This document shows, piece by piece, positions 51,380-59,600 of a stretch of 64,000 nucleotides of DNA (its first letter is position 1; the number at the start of each line of letters is the position of its first letter). The notes below the pieces were generated by a model. It had not been told where the DNA came from. It searched no databases and saw only the letters and a program-made list of their open reading frames with translations. Location: contig NZ_JACHEH010000001.1 of NCBI RefSeq assembly GCF_014201415.1, positions 1-64,000 of the forward strand. The letters are read 5' to 3'. This DNA is from Chelatococcus composti (GTDB lineage: Bacteria > Pseudomonadota > Alphaproteobacteria > Rhizobiales > Beijerinckiaceae). A program made the position numbers and the translations under genes.

Positions 51380-52531
51380 ATGGCAGGCATCGAGGCGATG
51401 AATTCCGGTCCGGCGATCACTGTCGAGGAGCACGGCGGCGACGTGCTTCTCGTCGTGTCCGGGCGCTGGACAGCCCCCCATGCCGCCGAGGTCGAGCGGC
51501 TCGCTGCCATGATCCTCGAGGCGACCCGCGGCGGCGGCAGCGTGCGCATCGACCTAGCTGCGGTCGAGCGGCTCGACACGCTCGGTGCCTGGGTTCTCGA
51601 CCGCACGCGGCACGAGCTGGGCGACCGGGGGCAACCGGCCGATTTCGTCGGCGCCCGGCCGGAGCATCAGACGCTGCTCGACGAGATCGCCTATCGTGGC
51701 TTCCAGGAGCCCACGCGCGTGAAGACTTCGCGCGTTGTCGACTTTCTCGCCGATGTCGGCCGCGCGGTCGTCGACGCGGGCAAGGATTTCGTGCGCGGCG
51801 TGAGCTTTCTCGGCGAGGTCATGGTGGCGCTGTTCGCGGTGCTCATCAACCCGCGCCGCTTCCGCTTCCCCGCGCTGGTGCACCAGCTGGAGTTCATCGC
51901 CTTCCGCGGCGTGCCCATCATCGCGCTGATCTCGTTCCTCGTCGGCGCCATCGTTGCCCAGCAGGGCATCTTCCAGTTGCAGCGCTTCGGCGCGACTCCC
52001 TTTGTCGTCGACCTCATCGGCATCCTCGTGCTGCGCGAGCTGGCGGTGCTCCTCACCTCCATCATGATCGCCGGCCGCTCGGGCAGCGCCTTCACGGCCG
52101 AGATTGGCTCGATGAAGATGCGCGAGGAGGTGGACGCGCTGCGTGTGATGGGGCTCGACCCCGTGCAGGTGCTGATCGTGCCCCGCATCCTGGCGCTCAT
52201 CGTCAGCCTGCCGCTGCTGACCTTCCTGTCGATGATGTCGGCGCTGCTCGGCGGCGGGCTCGTCTCCTGGTTCTACGGCGGCATCAGCCCGGAGATCTTC
52301 CTCGCCCGCTTGCAGGGCGCGATCGCGCTCTCCACCTTCCTCGTCGGCATCATCAAGGCGCCCTTCATGGCGCTGGTGATCGGCCTCATTGCCTCGCTCG
52401 AGGGGTTGGCGGTGCAGGGCTCCGCCGAGTCGCTCGGCCGGCAGGTCACCTCCTCGGTGGTGAAATCCATCTTCATGGTGATCGTGGTCGACGGCCTCTT
52501 CGCCATGTTCTTCGCGGCCATCAATTACTGA
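51380..52531 (+). CDS. mlaE: MlaE-family lipid ABC permease fused to an N-terminal STAS domain
   Basis: 383 residues from ATG 51380; ATG 51398 and ATG 51362 are alternatives. Residues ~5-105 form a STAS-like domain (VEEHGGDVLLVVSGRWTAPHAAEVERLAA... AAVERLDTLGAWVLD), which in the E. coli Mla system is the separate MlaB. The permease follows: NPRRFRFPALVHQLEFIAFRGVPIIALISFLVGAIVAQQ, LVLRELAVLLTSIMIAGRSGSAFTAEIGSMKMREEVDALRVMGLDP (MlaE signature). Permease of a phospholipid transporter moving lipid across the envelope. First of four co-oriented genes. Confidence 0.92.
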   Translation: MAGIEAMNSGPAITVEEHGGDVLLVVSGRWTAPHAAEVERLAAMILEATRGGGSVRIDLAAVERLDTLGAWVLDRTRHELGDRGQPADFVGARPEHQTLLDEIAYRGFQEPTRVKTSRVVDFLADVGRAVVDAGKDFVRGVSFLGEVMVALFAVLINPRRFRFPALVHQLEFIAFRGVPIIALISFLVGAIVAQQGIFQLQRFGATPFVVDLIGILVLRELAVLLTSIMIAGRSGSAFTAEIGSMKMREEVDALRVMGLDPVQVLIVPRILALIVSLPLLTFLSMMSALLGGGLVSWFYGGISPEIFLARLQGAIALSTFLVGIIKAPFMALVIGLIASLEGLAVQGSAESLGRQVTSSVVKSIFMVIVVDGLFAMFFAAINY

Positions 52532-52533
52532 CC

Positions 52534-53334
52534 ATGGACGACGCACCCCACACACCGCTCAGAAGCGCGGACGAGCGCGAGGTTGTCATTCGCGTGCGCG
52601 GGCTTGAGGTCGGCTTCGGTGAGAGGACGATCATGAAGGGGCTCGATCTCGACGTCTATCGCGGCGAGATCCTCGGTTTCGTCGGTGCTTCCGGCACGGG
52701 CAAGTCGGTCCTGACGCGCGCCATTCTCGGCCTTGTGCCGAAGCGGGCCGGCACCATCGAGGTATTCGGCGAGGATCTCGACGGTCTCAACCCCGCCTCG
52801 CGCAGGGCGATCGAGCGGCGCTGGGGCGTGCTGTTCCAGCACGGAGCGCTGTTCTCCTCGCTGACGGTGAAGCAGAACGTTCAGGTGCCGATGCGCGAGT
52901 ACCTCGACATGTCCGACCGGCTGCTCGAGGAGCTCGCCATGCTCAAGATCGAGATGGTGGGCCTCAGCCCCGACGCGGCGGACAAGTATCCCTCGGATCT
53001 GTCGGGCGGTATGATCAAGCGTGCGGCGCTCGCGCGCGCGCTCGCCCTCGATCCCGAGATCGTCTTCCTCGACGAGCCGACCTCCGGCCTCGATCCGATC
53101 GGGGCGGGCGACTTCGACGACCTCATCGCCACCCTGCAGAAGACTTTGGGGCTTACGGTTTTCATGGTAACCCACGACCTCGACAGCCTTCATTCGGTCT
53201 GCGACCGTATCGCGGCTCTCGGGGAGGGCCGAATCATCGCGTCGGGCACGATCGAGGACATGCTCGCCTCCGATCATCCCTGGGTGAAAGCCTATTTCCA
53301 CGGCAAGAGAGCCCGCGCCGTGATGGCCGAGTGA
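52534..53334 (+). CDS. mlaF: MlaF-type ABC ATPase of the lipid transporter
   Basis: 266 residues starting two bases after the mlaE stop. Walker A GASGTGKSVLTRAILG (~46-61), signature LSGGMIKRAALARALALDPEI, Walker B VFLDEPTSGLDPIG, switch FMVTHDLDSLH. LFQHGALFSSLTVKQNVQVPM with DMSDRLLEELAMLKIEMVGL is the MlaF variant. It pairs with MlaE and MlaD for phospholipid trafficking. Confidence 0.95.
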   Translation: MDDAPHTPLRSADEREVVIRVRGLEVGFGERTIMKGLDLDVYRGEILGFVGASGTGKSVLTRAILGLVPKRAGTIEVFGEDLDGLNPASRRAIERRWGVLFQHGALFSSLTVKQNVQVPMREYLDMSDRLLEELAMLKIEMVGLSPDAADKYPSDLSGGMIKRAALARALALDPEIVFLDEPTSGLDPIGAGDFDDLIATLQKTLGLTVFMVTHDLDSLHSVCDRIAALGEGRIIASGTIEDMLASDHPWVKAYFHGKRARAVMAE

Positions 53335-53353
53335 GAAAGAGACAACAGGCGGC

Positions 53354-54466
53354 ATGGAGACACGGGCGAACTATGCTCTGATCGGTTTGTTCACGCTGGC
53401 GGTGATCGCTGGCGCGTTCCTGTTCGTCTACTGGTTCGCCGGGGCGGACGTGCGCGCCAACCGCGTGAGCTACCGCGTCATCTTCTCCGGCTCCGTCTCC
53501 GGCCTGTCGCGGGGCTCGCTCGTGCTCTTCAACGGCCTCAGGGTCGGTGAGGTGTCCACTATCGAGCTCCTGCCCGAGGATCCGCGCCGCGTCGTGGCGC
53601 TCATCGACGTCGACCGCTCGACTCCGATCAACACTGACACGAAGGCCCGGCTTGAGTACCAGGGCCTGACTGGTGTCGCCAACATCCAGCTCACCGGCGG
53701 CAACCCCGACGCGCCGCGGCTGGAGGCTGGGCCCGGCCAGCCGCTGCCGACGATCTTCGCGGATCGCTCGGATTTCCAGGATCTCCTGGAGACGGCGCAG
53801 CGCCTCGCGGGCAAGGCGGACGACGTGCTGACGAAGTTCGACCGTATCGTGGGCCAGGCCGAGGACCCGATCACCCGCACGGTGCAGAATGTCGAGCGGT
53901 TCTCCAAGGCTCTCGCCGACAATGCGCCGGGCATTGAGCGGCTGCTCGCCAACGCGGCCGACCTGTCGAAGAGGCTGGAGACTCTCGCGGCCGATCTCGA
54001 CGAGGTGGTGAAGGCGGTTCCCCCGGAGAGGGTCACGCGCATTGTCGACAATGTCGACCGCTTCACGGCGGCGCTCGGCAACTCCAGCGGCGACATCGAG
54101 TCGACGCTGAAGGACATCGCTTCCATCTCCAGGCAGCTCGAAGCGGCAGCCGGCCGTGTCGACGGTGTCCTTGCCGCCGCCGAGGGCTTCCTGTCCTCGC
54201 CCGAAGGCAAGGGGGCGTTCCAGGAGGTGGCGGAGGCTGCCCGTTCCATCCGTGTGCTGGCCGACAATCTCGACAAGCGCACGGCCGAGATCACGGCGGG
54301 TATCAGCCGCTTCACCGGCCCCGGCCTGCGCGATTACGAGGCGCTGGCGACAGAGGGCCGCCGCACCCTGAGCGAGATCAACCGTGTGCTGCGCAGCGTC
54401 GAGCGCAACCCCCAGCAGTTCATCTTCGGCAGCAAGCCGGGATTGCCAGCCTACAGTGGTCGCTGA
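53354..54466 (+). CDS. mlaD: MlaD/MCE-family lipid-binding protein
   Basis: 370 residues. A single N-terminal transmembrane anchor (RANYALIGLFTLAVIAGAFLFVYWF, ~3-27) is followed by the MCE domain (~35-110; YRVIFSGSVSGLSRGSLVLFNGLRVGEVSTIELLPEDPRRV...YQGLTGVANIQLTGG). A long helical region, ~150-350, of coiled-coil type with Ala/Asp/Lys pattern follows, longer than E. coli MlaD (~183 residues). It should form the hexameric periplasmic ring that shuttles lipids through the transporter. Confidence 0.94.
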   Translation: METRANYALIGLFTLAVIAGAFLFVYWFAGADVRANRVSYRVIFSGSVSGLSRGSLVLFNGLRVGEVSTIELLPEDPRRVVALIDVDRSTPINTDTKARLEYQGLTGVANIQLTGGNPDAPRLEAGPGQPLPTIFADRSDFQDLLETAQRLAGKADDVLTKFDRIVGQAEDPITRTVQNVERFSKALADNAPGIERLLANAADLSKRLETLAADLDEVVKAVPPERVTRIVDNVDRFTAALGNSSGDIESTLKDIASISRQLEAAAGRVDGVLAAAEGFLSSPEGKGAFQEVAEAARSIRVLADNLDKRTAEITAGISRFTGPGLRDYEALATEGRRTLSEINRVLRSVERNPQQFIFGSKPGLPAYSGR

Positions 54467-54467
54467 C

Positions 54468-55082
54468 ATGAACCGCAGATCGTCTGCCGCTTCCTTCGGC
54501 GGCTCCGTTCGTCCCGGCGCCTGCGCGCTGCTCGCGGCGGCCTTCGTCCTCGCGGGCTGCTCCGGGCCGGCGCCCGCCACCTTCGATCTTTCCGCGCCGC
54601 GGGAGGTGACGGGTGCAGCCCGCATCGGCGGCGACCAGCTCATCGTCACCGAGCCGCTGGCGTTGCAGACGCTCGATGGCAACGCGATCATCGTGAAAGG
54701 GTCGGACGGCTCCGTCTCCCAGCTCGAAGGCGTGCAGTGGGCTGACCGGCTGCCCAAGCTGGTGCAGACGCGCCTGATCCAGACCTTCGAGAACGGCAGC
54801 CGCCTCGGCCGCGTGGCGCGCCCGGGCGAGGGGGTTGTCGCCAACTATGCCCTCGGCACCGAGATCCGCCACTTCGAGATATCGAGCGCCTCCTCGGAGG
54901 CGGTGGTCGAGATCTCGGCGCGCCTCATCGAGACGCTCAGCGGCCGCGTGGTCTCGGCCAGGCTCTTTTCGGCGCGCGTGCCGGTCAACGGCATCACCGG
55001 TCCCAACGCGGCCCGCGCGCTCGACGAGGCGTTGTCGTCGGTGCTGCTGCAGATCGTGCGCTGGTCCCCCGCGCGGGCCTGA
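54468..55082 (+). CDS. ABC-type transport auxiliary lipoprotein (PqiC/LPS-transport-like)
   Basis: 204 residues from ATG 54468, immediately after mlaD. Signal peptide with lipobox LAGC (~31). The remainder matches the ABC_transp_aux family seen at the end of MCE operons: LALQTLDGNAIIVKGSDGSVSQLEGVQWADRLPKLVQTRLIQTFENG and the beta-rich RHFEISSASSEAVVEISARLI. Role as outer-membrane lipoprotein partner for MlaEFD-type lipid transport is inferred from family and position. Confidence 0.88.
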   Translation: MNRRSSAASFGGSVRPGACALLAAAFVLAGCSGPAPATFDLSAPREVTGAARIGGDQLIVTEPLALQTLDGNAIIVKGSDGSVSQLEGVQWADRLPKLVQTRLIQTFENGSRLGRVARPGEGVVANYALGTEIRHFEISSASSEAVVEISARLIETLSGRVVSARLFSARVPVNGITGPNAARALDEALSSVLLQIVRWSPARA

Positions 55083-55091
55083 CGGCTTCTC

Positions 55092-55556
55092 TCATCCCAC
55101 GAGCGGCAAGCAAATGTCGGTGCGCAGAGCCGTCGGCGGCACCGCCTGCGGATCGTTTAGATATTCGTTGAACGGGGCTCGCGCAGCGCGCTGCCCGTTC
55201 CGCGGCAACCATGTCTCGATGAGCCAGCGCGTGGCCTGCGGCACGCGCGAGTAGGGGCCTTCCAGCATCAGCACGGCGTGGCATCCGCCGGGAATCTCGC
55301 GGACCGTGACGACGTCGTCGCTCTTGACGTCCGGGCCGATGTACATCGCTGCGTCGCAGCGCAGGCGGTCCGCCGGCACCAGCGCCGGATCGTCGTGATA
55401 GATGCTGAACACGCGCAGGCCGGCCGGAATGGGGCCGCGTTCGCGCAGCCAGTCCCAGAGCCGCTCCAGGGCGGCATCGGCAGCCTCGTAGGGGCCCACA
55501 TGGCGGATCGCCACGACCCTGACGGGGGAGAGTTCGCGAATCTGGACAGGATACAT
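55092..55556 (-). CDS. GyrI-like small-molecule binding protein
   Basis: 154 residues of the GyrI/SbmC-AraC effector-binding fold: YPVQIRELSPVRVVAIRHVGPYEAADAALERLWDWLRERG and the second repeat GCHAVLMLEGPYSRVPQATRWLIETWLPRNG. It ends ALRTDICLPLVG. No DNA-binding domain is attached, so it may sequester or sense a small molecule or affect DNA gyrase. A related binding domain ends the partial AraC gene at 63320. Confidence 0.88.
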   Translation of the reverse strand: MYPVQIRELSPVRVVAIRHVGPYEAADAALERLWDWLRERGPIPAGLRVFSIYHDDPALVPADRLRCDAAMYIGPDVKSDDVVTVREIPGGCHAVLMLEGPYSRVPQATRWLIETWLPRNGQRAARAPFNEYLNDPQAVPPTALRTDICLPLVG

Positions 55557-55650
55557 GACGGCTCCTTCCGGGCCTGACAGTCGATGCGAACGTTTTGCCT
55601 AGGGCCGAAAGATTACGGGAGCCATACCGCATCATTCGCGATTTGACCGT

Positions 55651-55670
55651 CTATACAAGATTTTGTATAG
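55651..55670. promoter_or_regulatory. Palindromic operator before the toxin-antitoxin pair
   Basis: CTATACAA (55651-55658), GATT, TTGTATAG (55663-55670): a perfect eight-base inverted repeat ending eight bases before the toxin ATG. Type II systems autoregulate at such sites through their HTH antitoxin. Confidence 0.85.
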
Positions 55671-55677
55671 GTGCTTC

Positions 55678-56007
55678 ATGAAGCCGCTTGCCTTCCGGGG
55701 TACGAGCCTTTCTGACCTGCGGGCCTTTCCCGAGTCGGCGCGGCGGGACACTGGCTACCAGCTTCATAGGGTGCAGTGCGGTCTGGAGCCGTCCGACTGG
55801 AGGCCCATGAACACGATTTGGCCCGGTGTGCAGGAAATTCGGATTCGGGACGAGGCGGGCGCGTTCCGGGTGATCTACGTCGCCAAGTTCCGCAGCGCGG
55901 TGTACGTGCTGCACTGCTTTCAGAAGAAAACCCAAAAGACCAGCAGAGTGGACCTCGATGTGGCGGCCAAACGTTACGCCGATCTCGTAAGGGAGTTAGG
56001 CAAATGA
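55678..56007 (+). CDS. Type II toxin, RelE/HigB (Gp49-like)
   Basis: 109 residues from ATG 55678. The RelE/HigB core is SLSDLRAFPESARRDTGYQLHRVQCGLEPSDWRPMNTIWPGVQEIRIRDEAGAFRVIYVAKFRSAVYVLHCFQKKTQKTSRVDLDVAAKRYADL, including the conserved basic residues and KKTQKT tail of phage-derived HigB toxins. Such proteins are ribosome-dependent mRNA endonucleases. Toxin-first order with the HTH antitoxin overlapping by four bases is the HigBA arrangement. A palindrome in the promoter supports autoregulation. Confidence 0.93.
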   Translation: MKPLAFRGTSLSDLRAFPESARRDTGYQLHRVQCGLEPSDWRPMNTIWPGVQEIRIRDEAGAFRVIYVAKFRSAVYVLHCFQKKTQKTSRVDLDVAAKRYADLVRELGK

Positions 56008-56291
56008 ACCAGAAGACCTTCTCCAGCGTTTGGGACGCCATCGAGAACACGGCGGCAGAGGCCGAGAACATGAAGCTGCGCTCGTCCCTCATGATGGCGC
56101 TTGAACAGCACATCCGCGCCAAGGGATGGTCGCAGACCGAGGCGGCCCGCCGCCTGGGCGTCACTCAGCCACGCATCTCGGATCTGCTGCGCGGCAAGAT
56201 CAACCTGTTCGGGCTGGATTCGCTCGTGAACATGGCAGCCGCCGCGGGTCTGCATGTCGAATTGCACCTTCGCGAGCTGGACCCCGCCTGA
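56004..56291 (+). CDS. HigA-type XRE antitoxin
   Basis: 95 residues overlapping the toxin stop (ATGA). N-terminal region FSSVWDAIENTAAEAENMKLRSSLMMALEQHIRAKG followed by an HTH at ~45-70 (WSQTEAARRLGVTQPRISDLLRGKINLFGLDSLVNMAAA). The HTH is expected to bind the palindrome at 55651 and neutralise the toxin through the N-terminal helix. Small module, likely mobile. Confidence 0.92.
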   Translation: MNQKTFSSVWDAIENTAAEAENMKLRSSLMMALEQHIRAKGWSQTEAARRLGVTQPRISDLLRGKINLFGLDSLVNMAAAAGLHVELHLRELDPA

Positions 56292-56567
56292 GAACGCATA
56301 ACCGGACGATCGGGTTCAACCGCTTCGATTGCCTCCAACGATCGGCAGAGGCCGACATGGCAGCCGGTCTGTGAGCGCCAAAGCAGAGGGCGTCCATGGC
56401 GCCGAGGCAGACGCCTCGAGCACCTGCCGGAACGCTCCAACCGGCAGCGTCTCTTCCCGCCCGTAGATGATCTTCAAGGTGTCGCCATCGCTGTCCTTCC
56501 CACACCTTGCCGGCCCATACATCCGCGGGTGGAAAGCCGGCGCTGCCGGCAAGGCCCCAAAAGCAAA
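56292..56567. other. Intergenic gap between antitoxin and giant coiled-coil gene
   Basis: No protein feature is supported. Short frames exist on both strands but lack ribosome sites or family signatures. The stretch ends at a bidirectional terminator. Confidence 0.5.
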
Positions 56568-56597
56568 GGGCGCGGCCGTATGAGCCGCGCCCCTTTT
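56568..56597. terminator. Bidirectional terminator
   Basis: GGGCGCGGC (56568-56576), CGTATGA loop, GCCGCGCCC (56584-56592), then CTTTT. On the minus strand the stem is followed by TTTGCTTTT. It ends the giant gene, whose stop is at 56618, and the antitoxin unit. Confidence 0.75.
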
Positions 56598-56617
56598 CCT
56601 TCATTCCTTGCTTGCGG

Positions 56618-59600
56618 TCACTCGAAGCGGCCGGTGGCGTGGGCGAGCATGGTGTAAACCTTGCCCGTCTCCGAGGTGAGGTAGGTCTTGGCCATCATCG
56701 AGTCACGGTCCTGGCGCGAGACCTCGGCGAGCAGGCGCTCGAACTCGTCAATGTAGCGGTCCACCGTTTCGCGGAACTCTGCGTCCTGACGGTACTTGCG
56801 GCGGATCTCCTCGAAGGTCTGCTGCCCCTGCAGGGTGTAGAGCCTGCGGGTGAACACGTTGCGCTCGCCCCGCTTGTAGCGGTCCCACAGCTCCACCGCG
56901 GCATCGTGATCGATCATCCGGGCGATATCGACCGAGATGGAATCGAGCAGCTCGATGGTGCGGCGCTGGTTGGCGGGCGCGGCGGCCGTCTGGGCGGCGG
57001 GGGCCGCGGGCTTCGCCGCCTCGCCCTCGTCGCGCGAGGCGCGCACGAGGAGATCCGACAGCCAGCCGCGCGAGCCGCTCTGCTGCGGCGCAGCCTCACG
57101 CTGCGGGGCAGGGGCGGCCGGGCGCGGCGCCGGCTGCGGCGCGGGCTGGGCGGCCTGCGGTGCCGGCTGGGGCCGCGGCGCCGGCGCAACCGGGCGTTCG
57201 ATGGTGGGGCGCTCGGCCGGGGCCGGGCGGCGCGGCTGCGCGGCCTCCACCACGTCGACGGCGCGGCCCGAGCGGGTGACGATCTCGGTCAGCTCGTTGA
57301 GCGCCTTGATCTGGTCGGCGACGACACGGCGCATGGCGGCGGTCGTCTCCTGCGTCTCACGCGGCATCTCGATCACGCCGCGCTTCAGCTCGTTTCGGGT
57401 CGCCTCCAGCTCCTCGTGGATGCGGGCGGTCATGCCGCGCATCTCGTTGGCGACGGAGTGGAAGCGCTCGGTCGCCTGGGCGAGGCCCTGGCTCATCTCG
57501 GCGATGACCTGCTCGTAGGCCTGGCGCAGGGCGGCGGCCGTACGCTCGCGCTCCTTGCCGGTCGTCGTGCGGATGAGGTCGAACTGCTCGCCGATGGCCT
57601 GGGTGGCCGACTGGGCGTTCTCGGCCAGCACGGAGCCGATCTGGCGCGCCTTGCGCTCCGCCTCCTGCAGCGTCTCGGAGAGGAGGGCACTGAAGGAACG
57701 GGTGATCGATTCCATGTCGTCGGCGCGCTCGCCGACCAGCGACACAAGGTTCTCGAGCGTCTGGCGGCGCTCGTCGAGGGCAACGCCGATGCGCGATTCC
57801 ACGCCCTCGAGCAGGCGGGTCGCCTCGGAGATGGCCTTGATGTGCTCGTTCGTGATCTCGGCGACCGCCCGGCCCTGCTGGCCAAGCTTCTCGGCGAGGC
57901 TGGCGGCCTGCGACAGCGTCTGGCCGGAGATGGCGCGCAGCGCCTCCACCTGGGCTGCGACGTCGTTCGCCGCGCGACCGGTCTCCTCCCGCACTGCGCC
58001 GAGCACTTCCTGCAGCTCGCCGACGCGGCTCGACAGGCCGTCCTCGACCTGGGCGAGGTTGGCGCTGGCGCTGGCTGCCATCTGCTGCAGCAGGCGGTTG
58101 GCCTCGGACAGGCGGTCGAGCACGCCTGACAGCTCGCCCTTGAGGCGATCGTTGGTCGACATCAGCGTCTCGATGGAGCGGCTGGTGCCGTCCTCGATGA
58201 CACGGCGCAGCGACTCGCTCGACGAGCCGAACAGCTCGGTGAGCTCCTGCGAACGCTCCTGCACCGCCTCCACGATGGAGCGGCCGCGCGTCTCGAGCGT
58301 GCGCACCACCGCCTCGCCCACCGAGGCAACCTCGCGGGCGATGCTCTCGCCACGGTCGGCGAGGGCGCCGACAAGGCCGAGGCCCTTCTCGTCAAACAGG
58401 CGTTCCAGCTCCTGCGCACGGTTGCCGAGGGTGGCGTTGATGGCCTCGGCGCGGGCCGCAAGGTTCTCGGAAATCGCCTGGCCGCGCTCGTCGAGCGTGG
58501 CGCTGACGGTGTCGAGCCGATCGACGACCCGCTCCTCGAAGCGGGCGACGCGCTGGTCGAGCGTCGCGGCGATGTCGAGGGCTCGGCCGCCGAGCGTCTC
58601 GTTGATCTCCTGCGCCTTGCCGGAGAGCACCTCGGTGAGCTGCGCGCTCTTCTCGGTGATGACGCCGCTGATCTCGTCGACCTTGGCGGCGAGCGCCTGG
58701 GTGACGTCGCGGCCGCCCTCGGCCATGACGCGGGCGATCTCCTTCGTGCGCTCCACGAGGGCGTCGTTGAGGGCATTGGCGCGGGTGCCGAGATTGTCGT
58801 CAATGCGGACGATGAGCCCGTCGAGCGACTTGGCAATCTCCTGGCTCTTAGTGGCCGCACGCTCCTCGAAGCGCGCGATGTGCGCCTCCATGAGGTCGCC
58901 GGCCTCCTTGGTACGCTCGGCGAGCGCCTCGGCCAGGCGGGTACCGTGGGTCGCCAGCAGGTTCTCGACTTCGGCAAGGCGCGCCGTGACGGTCGTCGTG
59001 AAGCTGGAGGTGTCGTTGGCGATACGCTCGGCGAGCGCCTGGCCCTTGGTGACGATGACATCCTCGAAGCCGGCGAGGCGCATGGACAGCGCCGCATCAA
59101 GCCGGTGGCCGCGCTGCTCGATGGTCTCCTCGAGGGCGGCAAGGCGCGCGCCGAGGGTGGCATCGAGGGTGCGGGCGCCGCTCTCGACGAGCTGCTGGAA
59201 TGCACCAAGACGGGCCGACAGGGTCTCGTCGAGAGAGCCGGCGCGCTCGTCCACCGTGCGCTCGAAGCTGGACAGCTTCTCGGACAGGCTCGCGTCGAGG
59301 GCCGAGGTGCGGCTCTCGATGGCGTTCTCGAAGGCCGACAGGCGCGTGTCGAGCGTGTTGTCGAGGCTGACCGCCCGGCTCTCGATGGCGTTCTCGAAGG
59401 CGGACAGACGCGCGTTGAGCGTGTTGTCCAGGCTGAGGGCGCGCTTCTCGATGGTCTCCTCGAAGGCCGAGAGGCGGGCGTAGAGCGTCATCTCGAGCTT
59501 GTCGCCGCCCGTTTCCATCGTCTTCTCGAAGGCGGCGAGGCGCTCGCCCAGCTTCTCGTCGACGAGGCGGCCGCGGGTGTCGATGGTCTCGGCCAGCGCC

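Noticed and set aside
56200-56604. 134-residue minus-strand frame after the antitoxin
   Set aside because: Overlaps the antitoxin, runs through the terminator hairpin, no ribosome site or family similarity.
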